NCBI RefSeq assembly: GCF_014199535.1
Contig: NZ_JACHNV010000005.1
Span: 186,001-250,000, forward strand
DNA: 64,000 nt
Direction of reading: 5' to 3'
DNA from: Hymenobacter latericoloratus
GTDB lineage: Bacteria; Bacteroidota; Bacteroidia; Cytophagales; Hymenobacteraceae
Below the pieces are notes generated by a model, which had not been told where the DNA came from, did no database searches, and saw only the letters and a program-made list of their open reading frames with translations. Every line of letters begins with the position of its first letter. Position 1 is the stretch's first letter. The translations under genes and the position numbers were made by a program. Shown one piece after another: positions 16,575 to 25,030 of the stretch.

Positions 16575-17129
16575 ATGGAAAATAGAGCTCCTGAAGTAAA
16601 AATGGTAGATGCACCGGAAGGCCTGGAAGGCGCCGGCTTCTTTGCTACCTCCCTGGAGAAAGTAGTGGGTATTGCCCGCGCCAACTCCCTCTGGCCCCTG
16701 CCTTTTGCTACCTCCTGCTGCGGCATCGAATTCATGGCTACCATGGGCGCCCGCTACGACATTTCCCGCTTCGGCTCCGAACGCCCCTCGTTCTCGCCCC
16801 GGCAGGCCGACCTGCTGATGGTAATGGGCACCATCGCCAAGAAAATGGCCCCTATTGTCAAGCAGGTGTACGAGCAGATGGCCGAGCCCCGCTGGGTGCT
16901 GGCCATGGGTGCCTGCGCTTGCTCGGGTGGTATCTTCGACACGTACTCCGTGCTCCAGGGCATCGACCGTATTATTCCGGTGGATGTGTACATTCCCGGC
17001 TGCCCACCCCGCCCCGAGCAGGTACTTGATGGTCTGATGCGCATCCAGGACCTGGCCAAAAACGAATCCCTGCGCCGCCGCAACTCGCCCGAGTATCAGG
17101 CCCTGTTGGCGTCTTACAACATTAAATAG
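16575..17129 (+). CDS. nuoB: NADH-quinone oxidoreductase subunit B
   Basis: Peripheral-arm subunit binding the terminal [4Fe-4S] cluster N2, the direct electron donor to quinone. Its 184 residues contain the tandem cysteines in TSCCGIEFMAT, CSGG and IPGCPPRP that ligate N2. Length and spacing are normal for bacterial NuoB. The C-terminus (residues ~155-184) is polar and variable as usual. A 94-bp gap with a long inverted repeat separates it from nuoC, so the mRNA would carry a stable hairpin at this junction. Confidence 0.97.
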   Translation: MENRAPEVKMVDAPEGLEGAGFFATSLEKVVGIARANSLWPLPFATSCCGIEFMATMGARYDISRFGSERPSFSPRQADLLMVMGTIAKKMAPIVKQVYEQMAEPRWVLAMGACACSGGIFDTYSVLQGIDRIIPVDVYIPGCPPRPEQVLDGLMRIQDLAKNESLRRRNSPEYQALLASYNIK

Positions 17130-17131
17130 AG

Positions 17132-17200
17132 CTGTTAGCTGTTAGCTCATCGGCTATTAGCTTCTGTACTGAAGCCTGCCGATGAGCTAACAGCTAACAG
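17132..17200 (+). repeat. Inverted repeat between nuoB and nuoC
   Basis: Arms 17132-17154 and 17178-17200 are perfectly complementary over 23 bp and are built from repeats of TTAGCTG. The 23-nt loop holds a second 5-bp hairpin (GCTTC/GAAGC). A third partial AGCTAACAGCT unit follows to 17217. It is transcribed inside the operon and has no T-tail. Confidence 0.85.
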
Positions 17201-17223
17201 CCACTAGCTAACAGCTCAAGATA

Positions 17224-17787
17224 ATGGCTGACCAGAACGAATCTACCCCGGCCCAGGAAGTCGCCGCTGCCCAGGACCCGGCAACGCAGAAAAATGCGCA
17301 GCTGCTGGCCTTACTGCACCGCTTGTTCGGCGAGGACACTTTCACCGATGTGGAAGAGCCCTACGGTCTGCTGACTGTCACGACTACGCGGGAACGGATT
17401 CACGATATCATTGCCGGCCTGCAGCAGGATCAGGAGCTCCAAGTAAACTTCCTGACCACCATGTGCGGCATGCACTTCCCCGATAAGGAAGGTCAGGAAC
17501 TGGGCATGGTGTATCACCTGCACAGCCTGGTGCACAACGTGCGGCTGCGCCTGAAGATCTTCTTCCCCATCTCGGATCCAGTAGTGCCCACGATGACGGA
17601 CCTCTACTCCACTGCTAACTGGATGGAACGTGAGGCCTACGACTTCTTTGGCATCCAGTTCCCGGGGCACCCCAACCTTATTCGCATCCTCAATGTGGAG
17701 GACATGGACTACCACCCCATGCGCAAGGAGTACGCGCTGGAAGACGGTACCCGCGAAGATAAAACCGACCTTTTCTTCGGCCGCTAG
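17224..17787 (+). CDS. nuoC: NADH-quinone oxidoreductase subunit C
   Basis: Hydrophilic 30-kDa-type subunit of the complex I connecting arm, packing against NuoD and NuoB; it carries no cofactor. The 187 residues show the family segments LTTMCGMHFPD, YHLHSLVHNVRLRLK and the signature WMEREAYDFFGIQFPGHPNL, followed by MRKEYALE. The first ~30 residues are a variable Gln/Ala-rich lead. It is a separate gene here, not fused to nuoD as in E. coli. Its stop is 18 bp before nuoD. Confidence 0.96.
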   Translation: MADQNESTPAQEVAAAQDPATQKNAQLLALLHRLFGEDTFTDVEEPYGLLTVTTTRERIHDIIAGLQQDQELQVNFLTTMCGMHFPDKEGQELGMVYHLHSLVHNVRLRLKIFFPISDPVVPTMTDLYSTANWMEREAYDFFGIQFPGHPNLIRILNVEDMDYHPMRKEYALEDGTREDKTDLFFGR

Positions 17788-17805
17788 GCCCCTGATACCT
17801 TTATC

Positions 17806-19074
17806 ATGGCAGTAAACGATACGCTGGAAGGCACCCGCAAAATTGTGGAAGAGGCCGAGGTGCAACGCCCTAACCTGCACCCCCTGGCGCCTTCCGTCAA
17901 CGACTTCAACCAGGAGTTGACTACGCTCAACCTGGGCCCTACCCACCCCGCTACCCACGGCATCTTCCAGAACATTCTGCAGATGGATGGCGAGCGGATT
18001 GTATCGGGCGTGCCCACGATTGGCTACATTCACCGTGCTTTCGAGAAGATTGCCGAGCGCCGGCCCTTCTACCAGATTACGCCCCTGACGGACCGGATGA
18101 ACTACTGTTCGTCGCCCATCAACAACATGGGCTGGCACATGACGGTAGAGAAGCTATTGGGAGTAGAAGTACCCAAGCGCGCTCAATACATGCGCGTGAT
18201 TCTGATGGAGCTGGCCCGTATTTCGGACCACCTCATTTGCAACGGTATTCTGGGGGTAGATACGGGGGCCTTCACCGGCTTCCTCTACCTGATGGACGAG
18301 CGGGAGAAGATCTACGAAATCTACGAGGAAGTAAGCGGCGCCCGCCTGACCACCAACATGGGCCGCGTAGGCGGTATGGAGCGCGACTTCACTGACGTGG
18401 CCATCCAAAAGCTGCGGGCCTGGCTGAAAACCTTCCCGGCCGTGATGAGCGAGTTCGAGAAGATGTTCAACCGCAACCGCATCTTCATGGACCGGGTGGT
18501 GGACGTAGGCGCTATTTCCGCCGAGCGGGCCTTGAACTACGGCTTCACGGGTCCCAACCTGCGCGCCGCCGGCGTCGACTACGATGTGCGGGTAATGAAT
18601 CCCTACTCCAGCTACCAGGATTTCGAGTTTGAAATTCCGGTAGGCACCAAGGGCGACACCTACGACCGGTTCATGGTGCGCAACGAGGAAATCTGGCAGA
18701 GCCTGCGCATCATCAACCAGGCGCTGGAAAACCTGCCTGAAGGCCCTTACCACGCCGACGCGCCCCACTACTACCTGCCGCCCAAGCAGGCCGTGTACAA
18801 GAACATGGAAGCCCTTATCTATCACTTCAAAATTGTGATGGGTGAGATTGAGGCCCCAGTGGGTGAAGTGTACCACTCAGTAGAAGGTGGCAACGGGGAG
18901 TTAGGCTTCTACCTGGTTTCTGATGGAGGCCGCACGCCCTACCGCCTGCACTTCCGCCGTCCTTGCTTCATCTACTATCAGGCCTACACCGAAATGGTGA
19001 CCGGCCAGACCCTCTCCGATGCCATCGTGACGCTGTCGTCGATGAACGTAATTGCCGGCGAGCTGGACGCGTAG
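17806..19074 (+). CDS. nuoD: NADH-quinone oxidoreductase subunit D
   Basis: 49-kDa-type subunit forming the quinone-binding cavity together with NuoB. The 422 residues include LNLGPTHPATHG, with the histidine implicated in quinone binding, IGYIHRAFEKIAE, and FHIYNGN-equivalent regions near the C-terminus (YRLHFRRPCF). It descends from the large subunit of [NiFe] hydrogenases but lacks nickel ligands, as expected. The N-terminus carries a ~40-residue polar extension before the conserved core. nuoE follows after 22 bp. Confidence 0.97.
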   Translation: MAVNDTLEGTRKIVEEAEVQRPNLHPLAPSVNDFNQELTTLNLGPTHPATHGIFQNILQMDGERIVSGVPTIGYIHRAFEKIAERRPFYQITPLTDRMNYCSSPINNMGWHMTVEKLLGVEVPKRAQYMRVILMELARISDHLICNGILGVDTGAFTGFLYLMDEREKIYEIYEEVSGARLTTNMGRVGGMERDFTDVAIQKLRAWLKTFPAVMSEFEKMFNRNRIFMDRVVDVGAISAERALNYGFTGPNLRAAGVDYDVRVMNPYSSYQDFEFEIPVGTKGDTYDRFMVRNEEIWQSLRIINQALENLPEGPYHADAPHYYLPPKQAVYKNMEALIYHFKIVMGEIEAPVGEVYHSVEGGNGELGFYLVSDGGRTPYRLHFRRPCFIYYQAYTEMVTGQTLSDAIVTLSSMNVIAGELDA

Positions 19075-19096
19075 TTTTTTGCTGAATTTGACTTTT

Positions 19097-19666
19097 ATGG
19101 AGACGACTGCCGTCAAGCCGCAATTTTCCGAAGCCGCCCAGGCTGAAATCAAGCGTCTGCTCACCCACTACCCCGACGAGCGCCGCAAGTCGGCCCTACT
19201 GCCTGTCCTGCACATTGCACAGGCCGAGTTCGGTGGTTGGGTAAGCCCTGAGGTACAGGATCTGGTAGCTGAAGTATTGGATATCAAGCCCATCGAGGTA
19301 TACGAGGTGGCTACCTTCTATACCATGTTCAACCTGAAGCCGGTAGGCAAGCACGTACTGGAAATCTGCCGGACGGGCCCCTGCATGCTGCGCGGCTCCG
19401 ATGAGCTGACAGCTCACCTGGAGCGCATTACCGGCGCCAAAGTGGGCGGCCCGGCTTCCGAGGACGGTTTGTTCACGTTGAAGGAGGTTGAGTGCCTGGC
19501 GGCTTGCGGCTTCGCTCCCATTGTGCAGGTGCGCGAGAAGTACTACGAGCAGCTCGATACTCCGGAAGCCGTGGATGCCATGCTCACAGAACTGCGCAAC
19601 CAAGTGCACCGTCCTGCTTTGCCGTGGGAAGAAACCGGCCTACCCAACGCGCTGGCCAACAACTAA
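19097..19666 (+). CDS. nuoE: NADH-quinone oxidoreductase subunit E
   Basis: 24-kDa-type subunit of the NADH-dehydrogenase module, binding the off-pathway [2Fe-2S] cluster N1a. Of the four ligands, two lie in CRTGPCMLRG and two in ECLAACGFAP, in a thioredoxin-like C-terminal domain; the N-terminal ~75 residues are a helical bundle. ATG 19097 gives 189 residues and normal family length. The next gene, 12 bp downstream, is not a complex I subunit but a coiled-coil protein. Confidence 0.96.
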   Translation: METTAVKPQFSEAAQAEIKRLLTHYPDERRKSALLPVLHIAQAEFGGWVSPEVQDLVAEVLDIKPIEVYEVATFYTMFNLKPVGKHVLEICRTGPCMLRGSDELTAHLERITGAKVGGPASEDGLFTLKEVECLAACGFAPIVQVREKYYEQLDTPEAVDAMLTELRNQVHRPALPWEETGLPNALANN

Positions 19667-19678
19667 TTATTTGCGGCC

Positions 19679-20035
19679 ATGGACAAACGAAATAAAGACC
19701 TACCGCTGATTGTCTCGGAGATTCTCATTGAGATGCACGAGATGAAAGAAGCTCTCAACCGAGTAGCATCTGTTGTTGTGAAGCAGCAGGAGCATATGAG
19801 TTCTATGTTCAGTGTGTTGCTCGATGAGAATAAAAAGAACGTGTCGTTCATGGCTTCCATAATGGCTGACACGCGACAGGAAAATATTTCGCTCATTAAT
19901 GAGGTTCGGCGCGAAGGCGAAGAAGGTCGTCAGTTCATGGTCTATTCCATCAATAAAGCATTGGGGCAACAGCAGCAGACAAGCGCCGCTTTCGAGCAAC
20001 GTCTGGCTGTGCTAGAAGCGAAATACAACGGCTAA
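19679..20035 (+). CDS. Coiled-coil protein inserted between nuoE and nuoF
   Basis: 118-residue soluble, highly helical protein with no cysteines, signal peptide or membrane segment. Almost the whole chain can form a coiled coil (residues ~10-60 and ~75-115, for example IEMHEMKEALNRVASVVVKQQEH, shortened here to its pattern of hydrophobic a/d positions, and AAFEQRLAVLEAKY at the end). It is separated from nuoE and nuoF by only 12 bp on each side, so it must be co-transcribed with complex I. Composition is more AT-rich than its neighbours. I do not recognise the family. Assembly factor, regulatory partner or an unrelated passenger are all possible. Confidence 0.75.
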   Translation: MDKRNKDLPLIVSEILIEMHEMKEALNRVASVVVKQQEHMSSMFSVLLDENKKNVSFMASIMADTRQENISLINEVRREGEEGRQFMVYSINKALGQQQQTSAAFEQRLAVLEAKYNG

Positions 20036-20047
20036 CTGCCTACTACT

Positions 20048-21388
20048 ATGGGACGCAAACTGCTGACCGAACATATTAACGTTGAAGGCATCAACACCTT
20101 TGAGGTATACCGCAAACACGGCGGCTACCGCTCGGTGGAGAAGGCCCTCAAAACCATGACTCCCGACGAGGTGGTGGAAGAAGTGAAGAAGTCGGGCCTG
20201 CGGGGCCGCGGCGGCGCGGGCTTCCCCACCGGCATGAAGTGGAGCTTCCTGGCCAAGCCCGAAGGTGTGCCGCGCTACCTCGTCTGCAATGCCGACGAAT
20301 CGGAGCCGGGCACCTTCAAGGACCGGCAGCTGATGTCGAAGCTGCCTCACCTGCTCATCGAGGGCATGATTACGAGCTCGTACGCCTTGGGCGCTAACAC
20401 CTCGTACATCTACATCCGCGGCGAGCTGTTGTATGTGCTGCGCATCCTGGAAAAAGCCATTGCCGAAGCATATGCCGCTGGTTTCTTGGGCAAGAACATT
20501 CTGGGCTCGGGCTACGACCTGGACTTGCACGTGCACCCCGGCGGTGGCGCCTACATTTGCGGGGAGGAAACTGCTCTGCTGGAATCGTTGGAAGGCAAGC
20601 GCGGCAACCCGCGCAACAAGCCCCCATTCCCGGCTGTGCAGGGCCTGTACGCCCGCCCGACGGTAGTAAACAACGTAGAATCCATTGCCGCGGTACCGGT
20701 TATCGTGAACGAGGGCGGCGACGAGTACGCCAAGATTGGCGTGGGCCGGAGCACCGGCACCAAGCTGATTTCGGCTTGCGGCCACCTCAACAAGCCGGGC
20801 ATCTACGAAATTGAGCTGGGCCTACCCGTTGAAGAGTTCATCTATTCCGATGAGTACTGCGGCGGCATCTGGAAAGGCCGGGAGCTGAAAGCAGTAGTTG
20901 CCGGTGGCTCCTCCGTGCCAATTCTGCCCAAAGAGCTCATCCTGAAAACCGCAGCCGGCGAAAACCGCCTCATGACTTATGAGTCGTTGTCGGATGGCGG
21001 GTTCGTGACGGGTACCATGCTGGGCTCCGGTGGCTTCATCGCCATGGACGAGACAACCTGCATCGTGCGTAACACCTGGAACTTCAGCCGCTTCTACCAC
21101 CACGAGTCGTGCGGGCAATGCTCGCCCTGCCGCGAGGGAACGGGCTGGATGGAAAAGGTGCTGCACCGCCTGGAGCACGGCCACGGCCACATGGAGGATA
21201 TCGACCTGCTGGTAAGCGTGGCCAAGCAAATCGAGGGCAACACCATTTGCCCGCTGGGTGAAGCCGCCGCCTGGCCCGTTGCCGCTGCCGTACGTCACTT
21301 CCGCCACGAGTTTGAGTGGCACGTGACCCACGCCAAGGAAGCGGCCCAGCCCGGTGCCGTGTACCGGACCAATGCTGTGCTGGCGTAA
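20048..21388 (+). CDS. nuoF: NADH-quinone oxidoreductase subunit F
   Basis: 51-kDa-type subunit that binds NADH, FMN and the [4Fe-4S] cluster N3, the entry point for electrons. The 446 residues include GLRGRGGAGFPTGMKW (NADH/FMN site), CNADESEPGTFKDR (FMN site), GAYICGEETALLESLEG, and the cluster motif SCGQCSPCREG with a distal Cys in NTICPLGE. Length and order are normal. It is followed by a 143-bp gap filled by a 32-bp-arm inverted repeat before nuoG. Confidence 0.97.
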   Translation: MGRKLLTEHINVEGINTFEVYRKHGGYRSVEKALKTMTPDEVVEEVKKSGLRGRGGAGFPTGMKWSFLAKPEGVPRYLVCNADESEPGTFKDRQLMSKLPHLLIEGMITSSYALGANTSYIYIRGELLYVLRILEKAIAEAYAAGFLGKNILGSGYDLDLHVHPGGGAYICGEETALLESLEGKRGNPRNKPPFPAVQGLYARPTVVNNVESIAAVPVIVNEGGDEYAKIGVGRSTGTKLISACGHLNKPGIYEIELGLPVEEFIYSDEYCGGIWKGRELKAVVAGGSSVPILPKELILKTAAGENRLMTYESLSDGGFVTGTMLGSGGFIAMDETTCIVRNTWNFSRFYHHESCGQCSPCREGTGWMEKVLHRLEHGHGHMEDIDLLVSVAKQIEGNTICPLGEAAAWPVAAAVRHFRHEFEWHVTHAKEAAQPGAVYRTNAVLA

Positions 21389-21397
21389 CTTTAGAAC

Positions 21398-21489
21398 GTC
21401 ATGCTGAGCTTGCCGAAGCATCTCTACCGCTTCGTGACAGGCTTCCTTGATTACCCTCGGTAGAGATGCTTCGGCAAGCTCAGCATGAC
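21398..21489 (+). repeat. REP-like inverted repeat between nuoF and nuoG
   Basis: Perfect 32-bp arms (21398-21429 with 21458-21489) beginning GTCATGCTGAGCTTGCCGAA, with a 28-nt loop. The ends match the style of the elements at 22544 and 8074 (GTCAT..YGAGC...CGAAG). There is no coding potential and no T-tail. Confidence 0.9.
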
Positions 21490-21531
21490 AGTAGTTTTGC
21501 TGGCGGGCCGAACTAACGACTTCAACTGATA

Positions 21532-22533
21532 ATGGCTAAAATAACTTTCGACGGCGTTGAGGTAGAAGTTCCAGACGGAACCACTATCCTGAATGCTGCC
21601 CGCCAGATTGGGGGTAGCATCGTGCCCCCAGCCATGTGCTACTACACCCCGCTGAAAGGCTCGGGCGGTAAATGCCGCGCCTGCCTCGTGCGGGTAGCCG
21701 CCGGCTCGGCCAAGGACCCGCGCCCCATGCCCAAGCTGGTCGCTTCGTGCGTGACGCCGGTGCAGGACGGGATGGTGGTAGAAAACACTACCTCCGAGCA
21801 GGTGCTGAACGTGCGCAAGGGCATTGTAGAGATGCTGCTCATCAACCACCCGCTGGACTGCCCCGTGTGCGACCAGGCCGGGGAGTGCGACCTGCAGAAC
21901 TTTGCCTTCGAGCACGGCGTGAGCACCACCCGCTACCAGGAAGAGCGCCGCACCTTCGAGAAAATCGACATTGGGCCGTTAATTCAGCTGCACATGACGC
22001 GCTGCATCCTGTGCTACCGCTGCGTGTACACGGCCAATCAGATTACCGATAACCGGGTGCACGGTGTGCTGGGCCGCGGCGACGCCGCCGAAATCGGCAC
22101 CTACATCGAGAACATCATCGACAACGACTTCTCCGGTAACGTTATCGACGTATGCCCGGTGGGCGCCCTCACCGATAAAACGTTCCGCTTCAAGTCGCGC
22201 GTGTGGTTCACGAAGCCCGTGAATGCGCACCGTGACTGCCCCAAGTGCTCCGGTAACGTGGTGCTGTGGTACAAAGGCAAAGATGTACTGCGCACGACAG
22301 CTCGCAAGGACCAATACGGCGAGGTAAAGGAGTGGATCTGCAACGAGTGCCGCTTCGAGAAGAAGGAAACCTCGGACTGGATCATTGAAGGTCCGGCCCA
22401 CATTGACCGCTCTTCAGTAATTTCGGCTAACCACTACGAGCTGCCCGTGCTCAATCAATCGGTAGTAGCCGACCTGCCCGAAAGCACCCAGCGCGACCTG
22501 GAAAAGAACCCGCCGCTCAAGCTGGGTAGCTAG
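21532..22533 (+). CDS. nuoG: NADH-quinone oxidoreductase subunit G, short form
   Basis: Iron-sulfur subunit of the NADH module, 333 residues. An N-terminal [2Fe-2S] ferredoxin domain (MCYYTPLKGSGGKCRACLV...VASC) is followed by the His-Cys3 [4Fe-4S] region (HPLDCPVCDQAGECDLQ) and a second [4Fe-4S] site (TRCILCYRCV ... VCPVGALTD). A CxxC pair (DCPKCSGN) and CNEC follow. The large molybdopterin-oxidoreductase-like domain of the ~680-900-residue E. coli and Thermus proteins is absent. This short form is, to my knowledge, usual in Bacteroidota, and the stop is clean, so I do not read it as a frameshift. Confidence 0.93.
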   Translation: MAKITFDGVEVEVPDGTTILNAARQIGGSIVPPAMCYYTPLKGSGGKCRACLVRVAAGSAKDPRPMPKLVASCVTPVQDGMVVENTTSEQVLNVRKGIVEMLLINHPLDCPVCDQAGECDLQNFAFEHGVSTTRYQEERRTFEKIDIGPLIQLHMTRCILCYRCVYTANQITDNRVHGVLGRGDAAEIGTYIENIIDNDFSGNVIDVCPVGALTDKTFRFKSRVWFTKPVNAHRDCPKCSGNVVLWYKGKDVLRTTARKDQYGEVKEWICNECRFEKKETSDWIIEGPAHIDRSSVISANHYELPVLNQSVVADLPESTQRDLEKNPPLKLGS

Positions 22534-22543
22534 CCACAAGGTC

Positions 22544-22642
22544 CTGTCATCCTGAGCGGAGCGAAGGACCTTATCACCTGATGACGTGAACATTTGGGCT
22601 GCCCGAATGTGATAAGGTCCTTCGGTCCGCTCAGGATGACAG
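22544..22642 (+). repeat. REP-like inverted repeat between nuoG and nuoH
   Basis: 34-bp arms (22544-22577 with 22609-22642) starting CTGTCATCCTGAGCGGAGCG, with one mismatch. The loop holds a further small hairpin (ACATT..GGGC/GCCC..AATGT). It is a second member of the GTCAT family inside the nuo operon. Confidence 0.9.
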
Positions 22643-22669
22643 CATTTTCTATAGATTTCAACCTCTCCA

Positions 22670-23752
22670 ATGATTGAACTACCCGCTCTAGGCTGGCAAT
22701 CCATTGTCATCTTCGTCGTATTTGCGCTTTCGCTGCTGATTGCGACTTATTGCACCTATGCGGAGCGCGTAATTGCCGCGTTTCTGCAGGACCGCGTAGG
22801 CCCGGACCGCGCTGGCCCCTACGGCCTGCTCCAGCCCCTGGCCGACGCCGTGAAGATGTTCACCAAGGAAGAGTTCTTCCCCGGTGGCGCTAATAAGGCT
22901 CTGTTCATCTTCGGCCCCTGCCTGGCTATGATTACGGCTCTGATGTCGTCGGCGGTAATTCCGTTCGGCAACAACGTGAGTTTCGGCAACAACAGCTTCT
23001 TCCTGCAAGGCATTGAGGTAAACGTAGGCATGCTGTGGGTGTTCGGGGTAGTATCCCTGGGTGTGTACGGCGTGATGATTGGCGGCTGGGCCTCCAACAA
23101 TAAATTCTCCCTGCTAGGGGCCGTGCGCGCTGCCTCCCAGAACATCAGCTACGAGCTGGCCATGGGCATGTCGCTGATTGCGGTGCTGATGATGTCGGGC
23201 ACGTTGAGCCTGCGCGAAATCACCCTGCAGCAGTCGGTGGCCGGCGAGTGGCACTTCTGGAACATCGTGAAGCAGCCGCTGGGCTTTATTATCTTCTGCG
23301 TGTGCGCCTTCGCCGAAACCAACCGCACGCCCTTCGACTTGCCGGAGTGCGAAACGGAGCTGGTAGGCGGCTACCACACCGAATATTCCTCGATGAAGCT
23401 GGGCCTTTATCTGTTCGCCGAGTACATCAACATCTTCGTGGCTTCGGCCGTGATGAGCGTACTGTACTTCGGGGGCTTCAACTTCCCCTTCCAGTACGAG
23501 CTGCGCGACTGGCTGGTAAGCAGCCAGGGCTGGGAGCTGGCTTCGGCTCAGAACCTGATTACAGTGCTGGGCACGGTAGGCTTGTTCGCCAAGATTTTCG
23601 GCTTCATCTTCTTCTTCATGTGGGTGCGCTGGACTTTGCCCCGCTTCCGCTACGACCAGCTGATGCGCCTGGGCTGGACCATTCTGATTCCGCTGGCCGT
23701 TGTCAACATCCTCATCACCGGCGGGCTCATCCTGTTCGGGGTGATTCAGTAA
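22670..23752 (+). CDS. nuoH: NADH-quinone oxidoreductase subunit H
   Basis: Membrane subunit that completes the quinone chamber and links the peripheral arm to the proton-pumping arm. The 360 residues contain about eight helices and the conserved loops ERVIAAFLQDRVGPDRAGP, AETNRTPFDLPECETELVGG and MWVRWTLPRFRYDQLM, all diagnostic of NuoH/ND1. The start gives the expected short periplasmic N-terminus. Downstream, nuoI begins after 62 bp. Confidence 0.97.
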   Translation: MIELPALGWQSIVIFVVFALSLLIATYCTYAERVIAAFLQDRVGPDRAGPYGLLQPLADAVKMFTKEEFFPGGANKALFIFGPCLAMITALMSSAVIPFGNNVSFGNNSFFLQGIEVNVGMLWVFGVVSLGVYGVMIGGWASNNKFSLLGAVRAASQNISYELAMGMSLIAVLMMSGTLSLREITLQQSVAGEWHFWNIVKQPLGFIIFCVCAFAETNRTPFDLPECETELVGGYHTEYSSMKLGLYLFAEYINIFVASAVMSVLYFGGFNFPFQYELRDWLVSSQGWELASAQNLITVLGTVGLFAKIFGFIFFFMWVRWTLPRFRYDQLMRLGWTILIPLAVVNILITGGLILFGVIQ

Positions 23753-23814
23753 CTTTCCATCCCTACCTCGTTGCGGCCGCTCAAACCTGGCCGTAACACA
23801 TGGTCTGACGATAT

Positions 23815-24390
23815 ATGCAACTCACTAATAGAGCCAAGAAATTAGAGAAGAAGCCGATGACCCTGGCTGAGCGGGCTTACCTGCCCGCCATCTTCCAGGG
23901 CCTGAGCATCACGATGCGGCACTTCTTCATGAAGAAAGCCACCGTGCGCTACCCCGAGGAAGTGCGCCCCTTCTCCCCCGTATTCCGGGGCCTGCATGTG
24001 CTCAAGCGCGACGAGCAGGGCCGGGAGCGGTGCACCGCCTGCGGCCTGTGCGCCGTTGCCTGCCCGGCCGAAGCCATTACCATGGTAGCCGGCGAGCGGA
24101 AGAAAGGCGAAGAAGGCCTCTACCGCGAGGAAAAGTACGCCATCAGCTACGAAATTAACATGCTGCGCTGCATCTTCTGCGGCCTCTGCGAGGAAGCTTG
24201 CCCAAAGGCTGCCGTGTACCTGCAGCCTGATAAGATTGCGCCCCCGCGCTACGAGCGGGACGAGTTCATCTATGGCAAAGACCGTTTGGTGGAGCCCGTT
24301 TCGCCGGATGCCCGCTCAGTAAGAGGCATTCAGCTCACGCCGGAGCAGGCTGATGCCCTGCGCAACAAGTTAGCTCAACAGCCTGCCTAG
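23815..24390 (+). CDS. nuoI: NADH-quinone oxidoreductase subunit I
   Basis: Ferredoxin-like 23-kDa-type subunit holding clusters N6a and N6b, relaying electrons towards N2. Two [4Fe-4S] motifs are present: CTACGLCAVACP and CIFCGLCEEACP, each followed by the crossing Cys-Pro. The 191 residues start with a basic amphipathic lead and the conserved GLSITMRHFF segment that lies on the membrane surface. The C-terminal ~45 residues extend beyond the core and are polar. Confidence 0.97.
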   Translation: MQLTNRAKKLEKKPMTLAERAYLPAIFQGLSITMRHFFMKKATVRYPEEVRPFSPVFRGLHVLKRDEQGRERCTACGLCAVACPAEAITMVAGERKKGEEGLYREEKYAISYEINMLRCIFCGLCEEACPKAAVYLQPDKIAPPRYERDEFIYGKDRLVEPVSPDARSVRGIQLTPEQADALRNKLAQQPA

Positions 24391-24449
24391 ACTTACCCCC
24401 TACCCCCTTGCCAAGGCCGAAACCAGGCAAAGCGGTTAACTCCTCCGAT

Positions 24450-24962
24450 ATGTCTCCTCTTTTTCTCTTCCTGGCTTTCGTGGCGCTGCTTAGCGCGCTG
24501 GGCGTGGTATTCGCCAAAAACCCGGTGCATAGCGTGCTGTTCCTGATCCTGACGTTTTTTGCCTTATCGGGTCACTATCTGCTGCTGAACGCGCAGTTTC
24601 TGGCCGCTGTGAACATCATCGTATATGCCGGCGCTATCATGGTGCTGTTCCTGTTCGTGATTATGTTCCTGAACCTGAACGTGGACACGGAGCCCCACAA
24701 GCCTGCCCTGGCCAAAATTGCGGCGGCCGTTGCCGGCGGTTCCTTGCTGCTCATTCTGGTGGCGGCTCTTAAGGATGTACAACCCACCGGCGCTACCCTG
24801 GATGCGACCTTCGACTCGCAGATTGGCATGGTGGACCGGCTCGGTCTGGTGTTGTATCAGCAGTATCTGCTACCCTTCGAGCTGGCTTCGGTACTGTTTC
24901 TGGTGGCTATGGTGGGCGCTGTGATGCTAGGCAAGCGGGAAGCCGGAGAACGGAACTTCTAA
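24450..24962 (+). CDS. nuoJ: NADH-quinone oxidoreductase subunit J
   Basis: Five-helix membrane subunit (ND6-type) whose central helix carries the flexible pi-bulge linked to conformational coupling. The 170 residues include NPVHSVLFLILTFFALSGHYL, AAVNIIVYAGAIMVLFLFVIM with the conserved YAGAI.VLF motif, and a final helix LASVLFLVAMVGAVML. The longer open frame upstream lacks membrane character, so ATG 24450 is preferred. It is the last gene of the first nuo block: a strong terminator begins 18 bp after its stop, and nuoK lies 4.3 kb further on. Confidence 0.95.
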   Translation: MSPLFLFLAFVALLSALGVVFAKNPVHSVLFLILTFFALSGHYLLLNAQFLAAVNIIVYAGAIMVLFLFVIMFLNLNVDTEPHKPALAKIAAAVAGGSLLLILVAALKDVQPTGATLDATFDSQIGMVDRLGLVLYQQYLLPFELASVLFLVAMVGAVMLGKREAGERNF

Positions 24963-24980
24963 CAGCCATTGCAACATCTA

Positions 24981-25014
24981 AAAAAAGGCCGCTGGGGAAT
25001 CAGCGGCCTTTTTT
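24981..25014 (+). terminator. Rho-independent terminator after nuoJ
   Basis: 14-bp perfect stem (24981-24994 with 25001-25014), 6-nt loop, six Ts closing the right arm and a mirror A run on the left. It separates nuoA-J from nuoK-N. Confidence 0.88.
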
Positions 25015-25030
25015 ATTGCCAACTACCTAC

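Noticed and set aside
21532..22533. NuoG truncated by mutation
   Set aside because: All expected cluster motifs are present, the stop is clean, and the short form without the molybdopterin-like domain is, to my knowledge, usual in this phylum. No remainder of the missing domain is found downstream.
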